Origin: Claveliimonas bilis
GTDB lineage: Bacteria; Bacillota; Clostridia; Lachnospirales; Lachnospiraceae
Length of the DNA: 64,000 nt
Direction of reading: 5' to 3'
NCBI RefSeq assembly: GCF_020892095.1
Contig: NZ_AP024845.1
Span: forward strand, 558,001 to 622,000
The notes under the pieces are model-generated. The model made no database searches, was not told where the DNA came from, and worked only from the letters and a program-made list of their open reading frames with translations. Numbering within the stretch: the stretch's first letter is position 1; each line of letters begins with the position of its first letter. Positions 7,577 to 15,168 of this stretch are shown in pieces. Made by a program: the position numbers and the translations under genes.

Positions 7577-7608
7577 GCCTGAGAGATCTCTCTCCCAGGC
7601 TTTTTCGC
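7577..7608. terminator. Bidirectional terminator
   Basis: AAGCCTG and CAGGCTT pair around a GA/TC-rich loop and are followed by a T run on the plus strand and preceded by A residues; it can serve the LRR gene ending at 7676 on the minus strand. Confidence 0.7.
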
Positions 7609-7675
7609 ATTTATTTTTCTTTCCCAAATAGTAGTAAAATTGTAGTCTGCTCTTTTCTCCTATTCGATTTTCCTG

Positions 7676-8980
7676 CTATCTGGCAGCCCGCTTCTTGATA
7701 CAGAAAACGGTAATTGCTCCTGCCGATACAGCCAGCAGCAACGCCCATCCCAAGACATCAGCGCTGTCCCCTGTCTCTGGAGGATTTACACTGTTTTGAG
7801 CTGAAACCTTTTCATCTTTTACATTGCTTTTATCTGTATTTTCATTTCCAGATGGCGCTAATTTGGGAATGCTTTCCGTCTTTGTTGTACCGCATACAGT
7901 ACACGTATATGTTTTCACTCCCTCTGCTTTTTCGGTAGCCTCCTGTGTCACTTTTCCACTGTCCCATTTGTGTCCGGTCGGAGCAACTTCCTGTGTACGC
8001 TCTGCATTGCAGATTGTACATGTATGTTTCATAATGCCTTTATCAGTACAGGTTGCATTCTGTATGATCTGCCACTCGCCAAAAGTGTGCTCTTCTCCGT
8101 CAATAGCGTGAAATGTTAATTTATTTATCTGTCCAGTAGGGGAATTTACGTATTCTTCAGCAACAGTACCTTTGTAACCAATGATACATGCTCCATCAAG
8201 AATCGGTGTTCCTACTATGTTTGTGACTGACTTCGGAATCCATACATATTGTAAATTTGTACATCCATTCAGAAATGTCGCCGGGATTTCTTCTACGCCT
8301 TCTTCTATAATAACTGTTGTCAGGCTGTCACAGCCATAGAAATGCGCGTTACTGCCGCCCCACTTTGAACCCTTTGGAATGGTTACTGATACAAGATTAT
8401 CGCATTCATAGAAAACGTCAGAGGACCATGTTACTCCTTCAGGAAGATGGATCTCTGTGAATCCAGCACCTGCAAAAGCTATATTTCCCACTTCTTCCAA
8501 TCCATTATTAAGATAAACTTCTTTCAGACTTGGATTATAGGCAAATGCAGCAGGTCTGATGTACTTCACAGACGAAGACATGGTTACTTTTTGCAGATTA
8601 CTGTATCTTATCCCCTGGTTTTCATCGGTAGAAAAAGCAAGGTTCGGAATTTCCGTTACTCCTTCCGCAACAACCACTTCTTTGATCTGTTCGGCATATT
8701 GCGCCCATTCGTAGGGTTGGCCCTGAACAAATGGGACGTTTTCACTCAGCGTAAGTACGCCTGCTTCATCTAATTTCCAGCCAGTACCGCTGATTTCTCC
8801 TGCGGTGAAAGGCTGTTCTGTACTTGTCTTGTTTGCTGCATCTTCCGGTTCTAAAGCTAATTCTTTTTGAGTATCAGTTACTGTCACCGCATCCGGCTCT
8901 GCCGCATATACATTCCCGCCATATGACGCTATTCCTGCTGCGAGAAGCAGAGCAAGAGTTCCGCTCACTATTTTCCTCAT
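7676..8980 (-). CDS. BspA-type leucine-rich-repeat surface protein with sortase signal
   Basis: 434 residues from ATG 8980 (MRKIVSGTLALLLAAGIASY), which has a Shine-Dalgarno aaggag; the longer start at 9010 has none. A signal peptide is followed by LRR_5 repeats (about residues 70-270: for example NLQKVTMSSSVKYIRPAAFA, SLTTVIIEEGVEEIPATFLN), then two small Cys-containing repeats with CxxC (CTICNAERTQEVAPTGHKW and CTVCGTTKTESIPKL), a Lys/Asn-rich linker and a C-terminal sortase signal NPPETGD with a membrane helix and the basic tail KKRAAR. It should be anchored to the wall and act in adhesion or host contact, as for other BspA-like proteins. The gene starts near the stop of 9004-9672. Confidence 0.9.
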   Translation of the reverse strand: MRKIVSGTLALLLAAGIASYGGNVYAAEPDAVTVTDTQKELALEPEDAANKTSTEQPFTAGEISGTGWKLDEAGVLTLSENVPFVQGQPYEWAQYAEQIKEVVVAEGVTEIPNLAFSTDENQGIRYSNLQKVTMSSSVKYIRPAAFAYNPSLKEVYLNNGLEEVGNIAFAGAGFTEIHLPEGVTWSSDVFYECDNLVSVTIPKGSKWGGSNAHFYGCDSLTTVIIEEGVEEIPATFLNGCTNLQYVWIPKSVTNIVGTPILDGACIIGYKGTVAEEYVNSPTGQINKLTFHAIDGEEHTFGEWQIIQNATCTDKGIMKHTCTICNAERTQEVAPTGHKWDSGKVTQEATEKAEGVKTYTCTVCGTTKTESIPKLAPSGNENTDKSNVKDEKVSAQNSVNPPETGDSADVLGWALLLAVSAGAITVFCIKKRAAR

Positions 8981-9003
8981 ATTCTCTTCGTCTCCTTTAT
9001 TTT

Positions 9004-9672
9004 TTAACACATTCCTAATTTCTGACGATAATAGAAAGCGTTTGCTTCTATTTCATCTACCGTATCAGGAAACTGCTGCGCCAAACTTGTATTGCTGATC
9101 TTAATGATCGCTGATTTTGTATCCATCTCGCCTCTTGCCAGTGCCTGACGGACATATTCCCTTACATACCAATATTGCTGTCCATCGTTTTCCAATTGAC
9201 TTTTATAGCCGTCAGAGAGCGCTTCCTTTCCTTTTCGTCCGGCTTTGCTTACGGCCATAACTATACCGCTTCCAAAAAGCACTACAAAAAGTACTGTCCC
9301 GATCACCATCAGCGACTGCCAGGCAGAGCCCACACTGCCTGATGCCCCTAAACCGGAAGCAATTATATCAATTCCCAGAATGGCTATCAAAAGTGCAGTA
9401 AACTTTTTATGTCTTTTAAAGAAATTTTCTTTTTTTACCGGTGCATTACTGTTAGGAAACGGATATCCCTGCTGCGGTAATCTTCCAAACACCAACAGTT
9501 CATTCAGATCATGCCGTATCACCGGGTCAAAATATTGCGATCTGTAATGATTGTAAGCCTGCTGAAATTTGGCCTGTACAAACTGTGCTCCCAGCTGTGC
9601 GCCTGTATTTACCGCCAAATTTCCAAGCGTCGCACCTGCGCCTATATCAAATGCATCTTTAAAATATCCCAT
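9004..9672 (-). CDS. Hypothetical membrane protein with two transmembrane helices
   Basis: 222 residues, unrecognised. A Gly/Ala-rich N-terminus (GAGATLGNLAVNTGAQLGAQ) is followed by a soluble stretch, two membrane helices at about 91-109 and 119-141, and a charged C-terminal part (QYWYVREYVRQALARGEMD) rich in Tyr and Arg. The stop lies 23 bp before the start of the LRR gene, so the two are probably co-transcribed. A divergent XRE-type gene starts 114 bp away. Confidence 0.7.
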   Translation of the reverse strand: MGYFKDAFDIGAGATLGNLAVNTGAQLGAQFVQAKFQQAYNHYRSQYFDPVIRHDLNELLVFGRLPQQGYPFPNSNAPVKKENFFKRHKKFTALLIAILGIDIIASGLGASGSVGSAWQSLMVIGTVLFVVLFGSGIVMAVSKAGRKGKEALSDGYKSQLENDGQQYWYVREYVRQALARGEMDTKSAIIKISNTSLAQQFPDTVDEIEANAFYYRQKLGMC

Positions 9673-9785
9673 CTGAATCTCATCTCCTATTTATCACTAT
9701 GGTTTAAATTATATTCAATATATTGAGCATAGTCAATATGAAAAAAGTCATAAAATATAAATATCTTTTGAGGAAAGGACTTTTT

Positions 9786-10001
9786 ATGATTTCGTATGCC
9801 CCTTTTTACAAAACTTTATACGAACAAGGACGTACAGAATATGACTTGATTTACCACCATGGAATATCCAGCCATACTCTGTACCGCATGAAACAGGGAA
9901 AACCAATTACCACAACAACGCTTGATACGCTCTGTTTTATCCTGAATTGTAATGTTTCGGATATTCTTAATTACGTCCCTGATGAAGATGAAGCAAAATA
10001 G
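9786..10001 (+). CDS. Small Cro/CI-type helix-turn-helix regulator
   Basis: 71 residues from ATG 9786 (MISYAPFYKTLYEQG), preceded by gaggaaagg. The pattern YDLIYHHGISSHTLYRMKQGKPITTTTLDTLCFILNCNVSDIL is that of the compact XRE proteins (HTH_26 type) common in Firmicutes accessory DNA. The longer frame from 9723 has no ribosome site. It is transcribed away from 9004-9672 and could control that gene pair; this is an inference from the divergent layout. Confidence 0.85.
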   Translation: MISYAPFYKTLYEQGRTEYDLIYHHGISSHTLYRMKQGKPITTTTLDTLCFILNCNVSDILNYVPDEDEAK

Positions 10002-10018
10002 AAGTCTGTCAGAATTTT

Positions 10019-10243
10019 TCACAAGTTCCGATAGGCTTCTTTCTTTTCTAAGAAGAATTTCACAATATCCTGTTTATGATCTTTTAATCCCGTATACTCC
10101 TGCGACCAATCCAATAATATTTGTGTAATGTCTTCTGTGCTTCTGATTGGAATTTCTTCCAAAGTTTCCGCTATTCCCCATAAGCGGCTAAGTTGAATAG
10201 CTGTCTTTAATGTTTCTTCTGTATACCTGTTTGTTTTATCCAT
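10019..10243 (-). CDS. Small conserved hypothetical protein
   Basis: 74 residues, acidic and helical (YTEETLKTAIQLSRLWGIAE, then IPIRSTEDITQILLDWSQEY). Similar small proteins occur in Lachnospiraceae next to mobile or regulatory genes, but I know no function. ATG 10243 follows ggaggtg. Its end lies 17 bp from the end of the plus-strand regulator 9786-10001. Confidence 0.65.
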   Translation of the reverse strand: MDKTNRYTEETLKTAIQLSRLWGIAETLEEIPIRSTEDITQILLDWSQEYTGLKDHKQDIVKFFLEKKEAYRNL

Positions 10244-10538
10244 AGTCTTTCACCTCCTGCACTCCCATCCGGCGCCGGCAGGCGCTTCTGTTCCGAATGC
10301 TGTGATAAGCATTCGGCATAAAGATAGTTGAGTGAACAAAGTGAACGATATAAGGGGACCTGTCGGCTATGCCGACAGGTCCCCTTATGTTTTTTGATAT
10401 ATGCCGCGAAGCGGCGGCGAAGATTTGTACTATTTCTTCTTATTTCTGTATGATAAACAAACTGAATATTCCAGTCCAGCTATCACAAATCCATTAGCAG
10501 CTCTTTCCTGACAAGAGCATTTTAAAAATAATCGTAAC
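10244..10538. repeat. Intergenic stretch with nested palindromes
   Basis: No gene. It holds four inverted repeats in 170 bp: GGCGCCGGC... near 10272, an 8-bp pair CCGAATGC/GCATTCGG near 10295-10318, an 18-bp perfect stem (10350-10367 with 10371-10388, TAT loop) and GCCGC/GCGGC near 10403-10415. The longest is followed by a T run on the plus strand and would work as a terminator for 9786-10001. Confidence 0.75.
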
Positions 10539-11222
10539 TCATAATTTTGTATTTTCCAATATATTTTGGAGTTGTTCTCCAAAAACAGTTGTTCTAAATG
10601 TTTTTTCTTGTTTTGCTGGAATAGTAATACTTCCTAAAGTTGTTGGTGCAGATATATCTGTCATATACTCTTCATAAATACCTAAAGCAGCTAATCTCAA
10701 AAATGCATCAGGTATTGGAAAAGATATCGTATGCTCAGGTGCTCTTTCCTGTAAAAGGACCTCTTTATCACCGGGAAGAAAACGATCAACAACTTCTGCA
10801 TATTTAGTCAAATCGCTCCAAATTATCCTATCATCCAAATATGCTAAATAAATTTTAGCCAACATCTGAGGCTTTTCAAATCCTACATATCGATCAATCA
10901 AAACCAACAAATACTCCAATTCCTGCTTACGGAAATCTTCATCCTCGACAAATTTCCTACGACGTCTTTCTTGATCATCCTTCGAACAATTACCACTATT
11001 GATTGCGATTATGAACGAACACAACTTTTTCAAACAATGCTTATCATAAACCTTACTTCCAATGCTATATAACTTAAAGGCTGTTCCTACAAACGGAATA
11101 TCTTTTAAGATTCCATCCTCCATACATAAATCTGCGCCAAACTCTATAGTGTTCCCCGCTAACTCTGTTATATCAGCACCTAAAGATTTTTCAAATGATA
11201 CAACCAGATTATTTTCTACCAT
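10539..11222 (-). CDS. Uncharacterised protein with hydrophobic helix, next to Fic
   Basis: 227 residues, function unknown. The N-terminal part has ITELAGNTIEFGADLCMEDG and a hydrophobic IPFVGTAFKLYSIGSKVYD segment (about residues 42-62) that could enter a membrane, then charged helices (RRRRKFVEDEDFRKQELEYL) and a helical middle (KPQMLAKIYLAYLDDRIIWSDL). I recall similar proteins (GILKDIPxVGTxxKL) scattered in bacterial accessory regions without an assigned role. Good ribosome site (gaggtg) before ATG 11222. Low GC and position among retron, Abi and Fic genes make a defence or toxin role possible, not shown. Confidence 0.7.
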   Translation of the reverse strand: MVENNLVVSFEKSLGADITELAGNTIEFGADLCMEDGILKDIPFVGTAFKLYSIGSKVYDKHCLKKLCSFIIAINSGNCSKDDQERRRRKFVEDEDFRKQELEYLLVLIDRYVGFEKPQMLAKIYLAYLDDRIIWSDLTKYAEVVDRFLPGDKEVLLQERAPEHTISFPIPDAFLRLAALGIYEEYMTDISAPTTLGSITIPAKQEKTFRTTVFGEQLQNILENTKL

Positions 11223-11346
11223 GATTACACCTCTATCTTGAAGGGATCAAAACAGTTTCAGATTGTCCTCAAAGTTCTTTTTCCCTTTCGCATTAGTTTC
11301 CAACCCAAAACCTTTTTGCATTTTTGCGCTGCAACACTTCATTTGC

Positions 11347-11958
11347 TTACCGTTCTGTTAATTCTTCAGTCTTGAAAACATAATAACCTTCATAATAATA
11401 GCTGTGGTCAATACCCTTCATATAGATTTCCCGGTCATAAATATTATCTGTCAGAGCATTTTTCAACAGAAACTTAATTTCAATGTCTTTAATCGGACTT
11501 CGTTCCATGGCAAGAAGATAATCCTCTTTATCCACCTTGCTCCAGTCCACCACATAACCGATTTCTTTTTTCAGCATCAGATCAAGCCATATTCTTGTAC
11601 TTCTTCCATTTCCTTCTCTAAATGGATGGGCAACATTCATTTCTACATACTTTTCAACAATTTCATCAAAGGTTGACTGCGGCATGCGATCAATACTTTG
11701 TAGTGCCGCTTCCAGATATAGCAGAGGTGCAAACCTGAAATTTCCTTTGGACAGATTCACCTTACGAAGCTTACCGGCAAAATCATAAATCTCTTCAAAA
11801 AGATATTTGTGAATAGCTGCAAGGCTTGCATATGTTCCCGGTTCCAGTTTTTCCAGAAATCCTGTTTCAAACATTTCTGCTGCTTTTTGCTTACTGATTT
11901 TTTCCTCCGCTCTTGCCAATTCTGTTGAATCTGTAATACCCAATTTATTTTCAAGCAT
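11347..11958 (-). CDS. Fic-domain AMP transferase, class III (C-terminal self-inhibition)
   Basis: 203 residues. The catalytic loop HPFREGNGRSTR (about 116-127) is intact, with the catalytic His, the Asn and both Arg, so the protein should transfer AMP from ATP to a hydroxyl of a target protein. The C-terminus carries SYYYEG, fitting the inhibitory motif [S/T]xxxE[G/N]; at the C-terminus this defines class III Fic proteins such as the one of Neisseria meningitidis, which it resembles closely (RSTRIWLDLMLKK, AMERSPIKDIEIKFLLK). Class III enzymes are self-inhibited and need no separate antitoxin, matching the lack of a fic-antitoxin gene here. Start ATG 11958 follows gaggt. Target unknown; class III relatives modify DNA gyrase and topoisomerase IV. 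Confidence 0.93.
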   Translation of the reverse strand: MLENKLGITDSTELARAEEKISKQKAAEMFETGFLEKLEPGTYASLAAIHKYLFEEIYDFAGKLRKVNLSKGNFRFAPLLYLEAALQSIDRMPQSTFDEIVEKYVEMNVAHPFREGNGRSTRIWLDLMLKKEIGYVVDWSKVDKEDYLLAMERSPIKDIEIKFLLKNALTDNIYDREIYMKGIDHSYYYEGYYVFKTEELTER

Positions 11959-12012
11959 GTTTTTACCTCACATTCGTTTACACTCTGATTTGTAAATATC
12001 ATATTATTGTTA

Positions 12013-12195
12013 TTATATCATATAATCGGCAATAAACTTACTCTTTCTCTTTTCGATAATAATATCATTGCCGCTTTCCATTGCAACAGACATCCCTATT
12101 CCAGAAACCTCGGCAGGTGCCTCGTATGAGTCAGAATGTTCGGCAAGAACCAATTCTCCATTTGCTGCAAGATTCGCTACAAGTTGTACTCTCAT
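12013..12195 (-). pseudogene. Truncated dihydrofolate-reductase-like (RibD C-terminal family) protein
   Basis: 60 residues with a perfect ribosome site (aggagg) before ATG 12195. VQLVANLAANGELVLAEHSDSYEAP and GIGMSVAMESGNDII look like the first third of RibD C-terminal/DHFR-like reductases (VANxSANGxxLLAE). The normal protein is ~180-230 residues; the frame ends abruptly at 12013, a few bases before the Fic region, so the gene has lost its 3' part. A full paralogue of the same broad family is at 20425-21111. Confidence 0.5.
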
Positions 12196-12370
12196 TTACT
12201 ACCTCCTGAATTAAATTTATTTTAGATAAGCAATTGGAGCTGCTTATTTCCCATAACCGAATCATAATAAGAGAAATTTAACCAATCAATGGTCTCTTTT
12301 GAGCAGGCAGACGGAATAAGCCACTCTTTATTTTCATACGTTGCTTAATTTTTATTGAATGGTGATAAAT

Positions 12371-12576
12371 ATGATATTAACAGGAAACGAAGATTTAAGA
12401 GTTCAGAAAACAATTGAGGCAATCCACCAAACTTTTGAAAAAATGTTGATCGAAATGTAATTGCCTTTTATACTGATTGGTTTAGCAGAGGAAAAAAAGA
12501 ATACCTGGAGCAAATGACATCAATAGCAGTAACTCTCATTTGTACCGGCGTTACCGGACTGCTGCCCCCATCTTGA
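12371..12576 (+). pseudogene. TetR-family regulator remnant with internal deletion
   Basis: The first frame (12371-12460) encodes 29 residues with LRVQKTIEAIHQTFEKML, the usual start of a TetR DNA-binding domain. A second frame (about 12467-12576) encodes DWFSRGKKEYLEQM and IAVTLICTGVTGLL, resembling the end of the same kind of protein. The ~150 residues between them are missing. It faces the truncated reductase gene, as a regulator and target pair would, so both partners of a former divergent pair have decayed. Confidence 0.45.
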
Positions 12577-12580
12577 ATGT

Positions 12581-13456
12581 TTAAGATTCAATCAGATTTT
12601 GTAATACCTCTCCAATGTCTCTGTTAATACAGATAGACTGGTCTTCAATGTTCTTTGGAACGTAGGCTTCCCCATAGTTTACGCAGGCATAGACAGCTTT
12701 CGGATTTTCCACTGTCATCCTCCAGAAGGGATACTTAATGATCACCGGAGTGTTAGCGCCCACCCCAAGTTCCAAAAACAGTACTTTCTCCCCTTTGTGC
12801 TGACGAATAAACTCGTTATAACAGCCTGCTGCCGCATGCCATCCTTCATCTTCCACAAAAGTCCCATCCACCCGCAGGTTCATTGTCATAGGAGCACCGC
12901 ATACCGGGCATTTGGGGATCAATTCCGTAGGGATTTTCATTTCCTTTTGCTGTAAAACCATCTGCCGCACCGTTTTCTCGTTGTCATAGGTCTTCTGATG
13001 ACAAGGCTTAGAGCATTGCCACAAACCATAATCTCCTTGAGTGTAAAACAACCGTTCTTTATCAAACCCGGCCATCTGAAACTGATGGTCTACATTTGTT
13101 GTAAGGACAAAATAATCTTTCTTCTTTACCAGTTCCAGCAGATCGCGGTAAGGCTTTCCCACGCCGACTTCATAGCGGTTGATCAGAATATGACGGCTCC
13201 ACCAGGCCCAGTATTCCTCCAGGGTATCATATGGATAAAATCCGCCGGAATACATATCCTGTATTCCATACTTTTCTTGAAAATCTGCAAAGTTCTTCTC
13301 AAACCTCTCCCCGCTGTAGGACATTCCTGCAGAAGCGGACAGCCCTGCACCTGCACCGATCACAATGGCATCGGCTGTTTCGATTTCCTGTTTTAACTTT
13401 TCAATTTTTTCCAAGTAATCTCCTGTAAATGTTGAGATCGGTCTCCTTAAAAACAT
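12581..13456 (-). CDS. Class M sirtuin (SirTM-like protein ADP-ribosyltransferase)
   Basis: 291 residues. The NAD site GAGAGLSASAGMSYSGERF (about 37-55), TTNVDHQF (the sirtuin TxNxD, with Val where most have Ile) and ELGVGANTP are present, with two Cys pairs (CSKPC and CPVCG) for structural zinc. The middle QGDYGLWQCSKPCHQKTY and KMTEL-type segment IPTELIPKCPVCGAP follow closely the SirTM proteins of Streptococcus and Staphylococcus, which ADP-ribosylate a lipoylated GcvH-like protein rather than remove acyl groups. In those species SirTM sits with a macrodomain hydrolase, GcvH-L and a lipoate ligase; none is here. ATG 13456 is the first start; a later ATG is not needed. A nitroreductase gene precedes it by 31 bp. 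Confidence 0.85.
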   Translation of the reverse strand: MFLRRPISTFTGDYLEKIEKLKQEIETADAIVIGAGAGLSASAGMSYSGERFEKNFADFQEKYGIQDMYSGGFYPYDTLEEYWAWWSRHILINRYEVGVGKPYRDLLELVKKKDYFVLTTNVDHQFQMAGFDKERLFYTQGDYGLWQCSKPCHQKTYDNEKTVRQMVLQQKEMKIPTELIPKCPVCGAPMTMNLRVDGTFVEDEGWHAAAGCYNEFIRQHKGEKVLFLELGVGANTPVIIKYPFWRMTVENPKAVYACVNYGEAYVPKNIEDQSICINRDIGEVLQNLIES

Positions 13457-13487
13457 TAAATATCACCTCAAAACTTTATGCTGATCA

Positions 13488-14138
13488 TCAAAGATTTTTT
13501 CCGGTTGCTGCTTCAAAATGGTATTTGACAATTCCAAGATCAATCTTTGTATAAAACCCAAAACCGGATACCTTTGCGGATACTTTATCTCCATTTAGCT
13601 CAAAAAGGAATTTCTGCTGATTCATTGCAGTAGGAGCGAGCATAACAGCGTTCATTCCTTTTTTAAACCAGTCAGGCGCTGCTCCACTTACCTTTGTTAC
13701 ATCTGAAAGCAACCTGTTTTTATGTGTAGCGCCCTGATTTTTTCCATAACCTAATGATATCAGGCATACCTGTTTCTCTCCTCTTCCAATTTCAGCGGCG
13801 CTTTTACCATGGGTCATTGCCACCCAGCAGGTATTTAATCCCAGAGACTGTGCAAGAAGAACCAGTTTTTCTCCATAGTAACCGCTCTTTTCGTCAAGAT
13901 CGGCTCCTTTAGGCCCTACAAGTGCGATATAATTATGCACTCCTGCAAATTTACCGTAGTGTGCCATCATGGAATCAAAACATTTCGGTTCATCAAAAAA
14001 GATCTGTATATGAAGCCCGCTTTCTTTATTGACCGCTTCAATCTCTTTCAGCAGAATGTTTCTCTTTTTGGCTTCGATTTTTTTATCTTCATACTGACGT
14101 ACACTGTGCCTCTGTTCCATTATTTTAATAATATTCAT
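13488..14138 (-). CDS. Nitroreductase family protein (TM1586-type)
   Basis: 216 residues. MEQRHSVRQYEDKKIE is the N-terminal FMN-contact region of nitroreductases, and YYGEKLVLLAQSLGLNTCW is the second family signature. The second half (APDWFKKGMNAVMLAPTAMNQQ) matches the duplicated-fold variant (TM1586 NiRdase type) seen in Clostridia. It would reduce nitro compounds or quinones in the cytosol with FMN and NAD(P)H. Co-directional with the SirTM-like gene 31 bp downstream, so probably one operon. Confidence 0.88.
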   Translation of the reverse strand: MNIIKIMEQRHSVRQYEDKKIEAKKRNILLKEIEAVNKESGLHIQIFFDEPKCFDSMMAHYGKFAGVHNYIALVGPKGADLDEKSGYYGEKLVLLAQSLGLNTCWVAMTHGKSAAEIGRGEKQVCLISLGYGKNQGATHKNRLLSDVTKVSGAAPDWFKKGMNAVMLAPTAMNQQKFLFELNGDKVSAKVSGFGFYTKIDLGIVKYHFEAATGKNL

Positions 14139-14222
14139 TCTGACCTTCCCTTCGTGTCATTTTTCATAAAAAATTATATCATAATTATTCTCAAATAGTT
14201 CCCTCTCAATAAATAAAAGTGA

Positions 14223-14228
14223 TATAAT
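14223..14228 (+). promoter_or_regulatory. -10 box of the FHA/kinase operon
   Basis: A perfect TATAAT lies 70 bp before the chosen start (14299). The -35 is poor. Its position argues against the upstream ATG at 14236, which would leave almost no leader. Confidence 0.55.
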
Positions 14229-14298
14229 AGAATAAATGTTTGTGCGCTCCATGGCAATATATAGGAGCAGCTTTAATTGGAGGGGGAATTTACAGAAA

Positions 14299-15120
14299 AT
14301 GTTTTCGACCAAACAGACATCCATCTATTTTAAAAAAATCGCAAGGATTGCCTTCCGGGAGCGGGTATGGAAATTCGTGATCTTTGCTGTAATTATCGCG
14401 ACTTTGGTTGCTGCTATCGTAGGCGACGATATGTTTACTACCTATGAAAGCACCAAATCCGGATTTTTCACGATCGCCTCAGCCTGCATCTGGATCGGAA
14501 TCTTCAATTCCGTTCAATCAATCTGTAAAGAACACGAAATCATCCGCGCCGAGTACCGCCAGGGAATGAAACTTTCTGCATATATTTCTGCCAATATTTT
14601 CTGGCAGATGCTTCTCTGTCTGGTGCAGAGTGTGGTGATTTTTGCCGTATGCAATGTGTTTATCGACTTTAATTCCGACGGAATTATTACCAGTGCCTAT
14701 GTGGAATATTTTATTACCATTTTTCTGCTGACTTTTGGGTCTGCTGTTATGGGTATTATGTTATCTTCTATCGCCGGCAATCCTACCACCGCTATGACGA
14801 TCATGCCTTTTGTACTGATCCTGCAGTTGATCATGAGCGGTGTACTGTTTGAATTAAGCGGCACCAGTGAAAAAATTGCGTACATTACCTTCAGTAAATG
14901 GGGAATGTCCGCTTTTGGAAGTATTGCAGACCTGAATAACGCAAAATATCCTCTGAAGATCAGTGAAGCCTATCCCATGGTAGAACGTCTGGAAACAGAA
15001 GCCTGCTATGATTGTGTAGCCAGCAACCTTCTCACTGCCTGGGGATGGTGCATCGGATTGATCCTGTGCTTTGCTGTGATCAGCATACTGAGTCTGAAAA
15101 TTAAAAACAGAGATTCTTAA
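14299..15120 (+). CDS. ABC-2 type permease of FHA-linked ABC transporter
   Basis: 273 residues from ATG 14299 (MFSTKQTSIYFKKIARIAF), preceded by ggaggggg. Six membrane helices can be traced, for example WKFVIFAVIIATLVAAIVG, TIASACIWIGIFNSV, FWQMLLCLVQSVVIFAVC, FITIFLLTFGSAVMGIML, TIMPFVLILQLIMSGVLF and the C-terminal WGWCIGLILCFAVISIL. The motif KEHEIIRAEYRQGMKLSAY is the coupling-helix region (E-R-E) of ABCG-type permeases. The ATPase partner is the next gene (48 bp on), so this is a split ABCG-like half transporter. Substrate is unknown; an export role linked to the envelope is inferred from the neighbours. Confidence 0.85.
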   Translation: MFSTKQTSIYFKKIARIAFRERVWKFVIFAVIIATLVAAIVGDDMFTTYESTKSGFFTIASACIWIGIFNSVQSICKEHEIIRAEYRQGMKLSAYISANIFWQMLLCLVQSVVIFAVCNVFIDFNSDGIITSAYVEYFITIFLLTFGSAVMGIMLSSIAGNPTTAMTIMPFVLILQLIMSGVLFELSGTSEKIAYITFSKWGMSAFGSIADLNNAKYPLKISEAYPMVERLETEACYDCVASNLLTAWGWCIGLILCFAVISILSLKIKNRDS

Positions 15121-15168
15121 TATCTTTATATAAAAAATAGCAATACATAAGAGAATGGGAGAAAATAC

